From positions 1 to 9,732 of the forward strand of contig JAJYOS010000172.1 of the NCBI GenBank assembly GCA_021796055.1: a stretch of DNA of 9,732 nt, given 5' to 3'. The DNA is from Bacteroidota bacterium. GTDB lineage: Bacteria > Bacteroidota > Kryptoniia > Kryptoniales > JAKASW01. The position numbers were made by a program, and so were the translations under genes. This document shows, piece by piece, positions 6,914 through 9,732 of this stretch (its first letter is position 1; each line of letters starts with the position of its first letter). Under the pieces are notes generated by a model. That model was not told the DNA's origin, ran no database searches, and saw only the letters and a list, made by a program, of their open reading frames with translations.

Positions 6914-7993
6914 TTGATTGCGATCCTCCTCTTCGGTATATTTTTACAAATGCCTGGTGACGGCAAACGGAACTCGTACGAGTTTTTTGAAGAGAGACTT
7001 AGGAAGTCTCTAAGGGTGGATGCACGCTATTCCATCCTCGAATTCATTCCCGCCAAGGATTATCTCTACATCTTCACCGATTCGCTCGCGAACGCGATGC
7101 ATATTTCTCAAGTGTACCAGGATTTATCAATCCGTTTCAGAATCAAAATAGTTTTCCTTCCCGATAAGAGAGTCGGGTTGCAGACGAAGGGCGTTTGTCA
7201 TGTCGGTGTGGCGCCCGTCAGGAGGTACGCTGCCTCAGCGAGCGAGCAAGTCACGCAGGTTCTCTATGGAGAGACTTTCGACACGCTTCAGATCGACCGA
7301 ACATGGGTGAGGATCAGGCTCCACGCGGACGGTTACATCGGCTGGATCTCATCCGATCAGGCGACGCTCATGGATGACGACACGTTTTACGATTTTCAAT
7401 TCCTGCCGAAGGTTTTCGTCGCGGGGGATGTTGTCCCACTTCGCGCCAAGCCGTCACCGCGTGCGGACATCTTACGTGAAGCAGTATATCCCGCAACGCT
7501 GAAAGTTGTGGGGGCTAAGGGCCGATTCCTATCAGTCAGAATGCCGGACGGCCTAGTCGCATGGGTGGATAAGACCTCGACAAGCAATTCCATTGTGCGG
7601 CGGGAATTTTCCGTCAAAAACCTGCTCAATACCGCGAGAAGATTTCTAGGAGTGTCATATATCTGGGGAGGGAGAAGCGCGAAAGGGTTTGATTGTTCAG
7701 GCTTTGTCCAGACGGTCTACAGGCTAAACGGAATAAGTCTGCCTCGGGATGCCGACATGCAGTTCAAAGCGGGAGAAGGGCTTGGCACGTCGATTAGGAA
7801 ACTAAGAGCAGGTGATTTATTGTTTTTTTCATCGAATGGCAATAAAATAACCCATGTAGCGATTTACACCGGAAAAAACGAGGAATTTATACATTCTTCC
7901 GGATTCGTTCGCGTTAACAGCTTCGACCGGAAGAGGAAAAATTTCAGCAATAAATTGTTATCAACTTTTGTGGGTGCGTGTAGAGTTGTCTAA
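6914..7993 (+). CDS. Exported SH3 and NlpC/P60 domain peptidoglycan endopeptidase
   Basis: Probable cell-wall hydrolase. Family members cut the gamma-D-glutamyl to diamino acid bond of peptide stems. The C-terminal NlpC/P60 domain (about 234-359) has the catalytic pair Cys261 in GFDCSGFV and His314 in HVAIY, with His327 in FIHSSG a likely third residue; GVSYIWGGRS (246-255) precedes the cysteine as usual. Two bacterial SH3-like segments come first, about 97-150 (YGETFDTLQI, then WVRIRLHADGYIGWI) and 170-221 (VVPLRAKPSPRADIL). Residues 14-90 match nothing I know. The start is taken as TTG at 6914, giving the hydrophobic IAILLFGIFL needed for export, but with no basic n-region. Alternatively an ATG at 6871, one frame away, would encode a Lys-Arg-Arg n-region running straight into this hydrophobic stretch if one base were skipped near 6913. 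The HNH gene follows closely on the same strand. Confidence 0.9.
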   Translation: MIAILLFGIFLQMPGDGKRNSYEFFEERLRKSLRVDARYSILEFIPAKDYLYIFTDSLANAMHISQVYQDLSIRFRIKIVFLPDKRVGLQTKGVCHVGVAPVRRYAASASEQVTQVLYGETFDTLQIDRTWVRIRLHADGYIGWISSDQATLMDDDTFYDFQFLPKVFVAGDVVPLRAKPSPRADILREAVYPATLKVVGAKGRFLSVRMPDGLVAWVDKTSTSNSIVRREFSVKNLLNTARRFLGVSYIWGGRSAKGFDCSGFVQTVYRLNGISLPRDADMQFKAGEGLGTSIRKLRAGDLLFFSSNGNKITHVAIYTGKNEEFIHSSGFVRVNSFDRKRKNFSNKLLSTFVGACRVV

Positions 7994-8035
7994 CGAAAGT
8001 GAGGTGAAGTCGTCTTCAGTCTATATGAAAATGAA

Positions 8036-8563
8036 ATTGCTTTAGAGAGTCATGATCGAGTCTACGGAAAGGTTTTACTCCTCAACCAGAACTACGAACC
8101 GCTAACAATTTGTAGCTGGAAGAAAGCGGTAATCCTCCTTTATCTAGGAAAGGCGGAGCTGATCGAACGGTACGACGGCAGAGTGTTGCGATCAGTATCG
8201 ACATCCGTCCCGATGCCCAGTATTGTAAGGCTGTCAGTCTACTACAGGATCCCTCATAAACGGGTAATACTATCAAGGAAGAACATCCTCCGCCGGGATG
8301 GCAACAAATGCCAGTACTGTGGCAGGAGCGATACGATGCTGACAGTCGATCACATCATTCCCAGAACCCGCGGCGGTGAGGATACATGGGAAAACCTGGT
8401 CTGCGCGTGCATGAAGTGCAACAACAAGAAGGGCGATCGCACTCCTGAAGAGGCGGGCATGCATCTTCTTACAATCCCCCGCAGGCCGAACCATGTGGCT
8501 TTTATCAGACATTTCGTCGGAAGGATCGACGAGAAGTGGAAGCCTTATCTTTTTATGAAGTAG
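8036..8563 (+). CDS. HNH endonuclease family protein (start codon unresolved)
   Basis: The HNH/zinc-ribbon core is complete. Numbered from the ATT at 8036 (175 aa) it has Cys92-x2-Cys95 (CQYCG), VDHIIP with Asp105-His106, TWENLV with Asn120, and Cys125-x2-Cys128 followed by NNKKGDRTPEEA. Proteins of this type are widespread and usually uncharacterised; they may nick or cut DNA. The family-specific N-terminal block is also present in the same frame: KVLLLNQNYEPLTICSW (12-28) and AVILLYLGKAELIERYD (31-47). The problem is the start. The frame is open from 8003, after a TGA at 8000-8002, but its first ATG, GTG or TTG is the GTG at 8183, which would delete the conserved block. The only near-cognate codon before the block is ATT at 8036. 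One extra A in the AAAA run at 8028-8031 would join the ATG at 8025 to this frame. GAGGTG at 8001-8006 is the nearest ribosome-binding-like sequence. Confidence 0.8.
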   Translation: MALESHDRVYGKVLLLNQNYEPLTICSWKKAVILLYLGKAELIERYDGRVLRSVSTSVPMPSIVRLSVYYRIPHKRVILSRKNILRRDGNKCQYCGRSDTMLTVDHIIPRTRGGEDTWENLVCACMKCNNKKGDRTPEEAGMHLLTIPRRPNHVAFIRHFVGRIDEKWKPYLFMK

Positions 8564-8694
8564 AAAATTTTCGTAAATTAGGCATTGCCTGCGGACCGCG
8601 CTATCTTGTTCCTCTGTTGAATTTCCGATTGGAGTTTAGCGGAAACCTCGTGAGATTCGTGGCGAAAAAAATTTCGTAACAATCATAAATCTAA
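8564..8694 (+). other. 131 bp intergenic region upstream of trpS
   Basis: The longest gene-free stretch in the window. It holds A/T-rich runs and several very short perfect palindromes, such as GCGGACCGC (8591-8599) and CGAAA-AAAA-TTTCG (8663-8676), none large enough to call a terminator or riboswitch. It presumably contains the trpS promoter. The AT-rich TAACAATCATAAAT (8677-8690) could be the -10 region, but no matching -35 box at good spacing is seen. No T-box or tRNA-like structure was recognised. Confidence 0.4.
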
Positions 8695-9681
8695 ATGCCT
8701 AATAAGAAAATTATTCTGAGTGGGATGCGCCCAACCGGGAAACTGCATCTCGGACACTGGGCTGGTGCGCTCGAAAACTGGGTCGCGCTCCAAAACGAGG
8801 GGGGGTACTCAAATTATCACCTCATCGCGGATTATCACGCGATCACGACGAACCTCGATACTTCGCACATCCATGAATATTCGCTCGAGATGGTTCTCGA
8901 TTGGCTGTCTGCAGGCATCGATCCCGACCACAGCCCGATATTCAGGCAGTCTCAGGTAAAACAACATACCGAGCTCCATCTCATCTTTTCCATGCTCATA
9001 ACAACTGCCCGCCTTGAGAGGAACCCGACATTGAAAGAGCAGGTGCGAGACCTCGAACTCGGCCCAATAAGCTACGGGTATCTCGGATATCCCGTCCTCC
9101 AGGCGGCAGACATACTATTGTACAAAGGCGAGGTCGTTCCCGTCGGCGAAGACCAGCTTTCGCACGTCGAGATCACTCGGGAGATTGCCAGGGACTTCAA
9201 CAGGCAGTATGGCGATGTCTTCCCCGAGCCCGCTGCCAAGCTCACGAAGTTCGCGAGACTTCCGGGCCTCGACGGTAAGAAAATGAGCAAGTCTCTCAAC
9301 AACGCGATTATGCTCTCGGACGAGCCGGACGAGGTCAAGAAGAAAATGAAGAAGGCCGTCACCGACCCCCAGAAGATAAGAAAAGGCGACCCTGGAAGGC
9401 CCGATGTTTGCCTCGTTTTCACGTATCACAAGAAGTTCAACGCTTCTGAGGAACAGGAAATAAGAACAGGCTGCGAAAGCGGGCAGCTCGGCTGTGTCGA
9501 TTGTAAAATGCGGGCGGCTGAAAGGATAAATACTTTCCTCGATCCGTTCAGAGAGCGGCGTAAGAATTACGAGAACAATCCTGAAAAACTTGAAAGCATA
9601 CTGAAAGCAGGTGAAGAGAAGGCGCGCGCTGTGGCAGATAAGACGATGAGCGACGTGCATAAAGCGATGAAGATGGGATGA
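8695..9681 (+). CDS. trpS: Tryptophanyl-tRNA synthetase with a four-cysteine motif
   Basis: Charges tRNA(Trp) with tryptophan in the cytosol. The 328 residues match the bacterial length. Class I motifs: SGMRPTGKLHLGH (9-21) containing the HIGH signature as HLGH, the tryptophan pocket region YPVLQAADILLYKG (132-145), VGEDQ (150-154) and KKMSKS (195-200). The C-terminal domain has Cys239, Cys260, Cys267 and Cys270 (C-x20-C-x6-C-x2-C, the last two in GCVDCK). This closely resembles the C-x22-C-x6-C-x2-C set that ligates a [4Fe-4S] cluster near the anticodon-binding region of Thermotoga maritima TrpRS, so a cluster is likely here, by inference. The ATG is preceded by AT-rich sequence without a Shine-Dalgarno, unlike most other genes in the window. 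The TGA overlaps the next ATG (ATGA). The start agrees with the family, since SGMRPTG normally lies a few residues in. Confidence 0.96.
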   Translation: MPNKKIILSGMRPTGKLHLGHWAGALENWVALQNEGGYSNYHLIADYHAITTNLDTSHIHEYSLEMVLDWLSAGIDPDHSPIFRQSQVKQHTELHLIFSMLITTARLERNPTLKEQVRDLELGPISYGYLGYPVLQAADILLYKGEVVPVGEDQLSHVEITREIARDFNRQYGDVFPEPAAKLTKFARLPGLDGKKMSKSLNNAIMLSDEPDEVKKKMKKAVTDPQKIRKGDPGRPDVCLVFTYHKKFNASEEQEIRTGCESGQLGCVDCKMRAAERINTFLDPFRERRKNYENNPEKLESILKAGEEKARAVADKTMSDVHKAMKMG

Positions 9682-9732
9682 CTTACAGAGTTAAACTGAG
9701 CGCCTTCCTCGGATCCTCCTCAATCAGCTCTT
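9678..9732 (+). CDS. Start of a downstream gene, possibly scpA (cut by window end)
   Basis: An ATG overlapping the trpS stop as ATGA opens a frame that runs to the window edge (18 codons, beginning MTYRVKLSAFLG). The Met-x-Tyr-x-Val-Lys-Leu-x-x-Phe pattern resembles the N-terminus of ScpA, the kleisin subunit of the bacterial condensin complex, and scpA is a known neighbour of trpS in some bacteria. However, the EGPLDLLL motif expected next is not there: this frame continues GSSSISS, while the -1 frame from 9713 reads ILLNQL, similar to the second half of that motif. Either the gene is something else, or it has an indel here. With so few codons the identity is a guess. Confidence 0.3.
   Translation, partial: MTYRVKLSAFLGSSSISS

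Noticed and set aside
8563..8676. Several tiny inverted repeats (GAAAATTTTC, AGGCATTGCCT, GCGGACCGC, CGAAAAAAATTTCG)
   Set aside because: Stems of 4-5 bp of this kind are expected by chance in AT-rich spacer DNA; no larger fold, T-box or operator pattern was seen.
9115..9660. 181-codon open frame on the minus strand inside trpS
   Set aside because: Antisense shadow of a well-supported gene; no family features, and its composition reflects the complement of trpS codons.
1..9732. Mobile elements, CRISPR arrays, tRNA/rRNA genes, defence or toxin-antitoxin systems
   Set aside because: None is visible: no transposase or integrase motifs, no repeated spacers, no long terminal repeats, and all substantial coding space is accounted for.

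Overview
The window is a compact stretch of mostly housekeeping genes from a Gram-negative bacterium, most likely of the Bacteroidota/Chlorobiota/Ignavibacteriota (FCB) assemblage. Reasons: a DUF2851 protein, a dCTP deaminase of the Bacteroidota/Chlorobi sequence type (GKSSIGRLG and GDIGYCNTW motifs), and an HNH protein of the style common in that group. G+C looks close to half (by eye, not computed). Several genes have strong Shine-Dalgarno sequences, which fits Ignavibacteriota/Chlorobiota-like relatives better than core Bacteroidota. The placement is inference; a marker-gene tree would settle it.

Layout. Bases 1-3635 (+): 3' part of rodA (cell-wall glycan polymerase), dcd (dCTP deaminase), pyrF (OMP decarboxylase) and a DUF2851 gene. 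They are packed tightly (3 bp gap, ATGA overlap, 27 bp gap) and probably co-transcribed; dcd and pyrF both serve pyrimidine nucleotide supply. Bases 3639-6828 (-): a probable operon read right to left, etfB, etfA, a bifunctional-nuclease-domain protein with a UVR tail, and an exported TPR protein (gaps 16, 39 and 27 bp). It converges on the DUF2851 gene with only 3 bp between stop codons. Bases 6914-9732 (+): an exported SH3-NlpC/P60 peptidoglycan hydrolase, an HNH endonuclease-like gene, trpS, and the first codons of another gene overlapping the trpS stop. The 85 bp between etfB and the NlpC/P60 gene is a divergent control region.

Functional threads are cell-envelope growth (RodA, NlpC/P60, the exported TPR protein), pyrimidine supply (Dcd, PyrF), electron transfer (EtfAB) and translation (TrpRS). 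I see no mobile element, CRISPR array, tRNA, rRNA, phage gene or defence island.

The points most worth checking are: (1) the HNH gene, whose conserved N-terminus lies in an open frame with no ATG, GTG or TTG before it; (2) the tryptophanyl-tRNA synthetase, which carries a four-cysteine pattern like the [4Fe-4S] site of the Thermotoga maritima enzyme; (3) the truncated last gene, which starts like ScpA but loses the conserved motif unless the frame changes; and (4) two proteins with uncharacterised parts, DUF2851 and the N-terminal region of the NlpC/P60 protein. I found no convincing wholly new multi-gene system.
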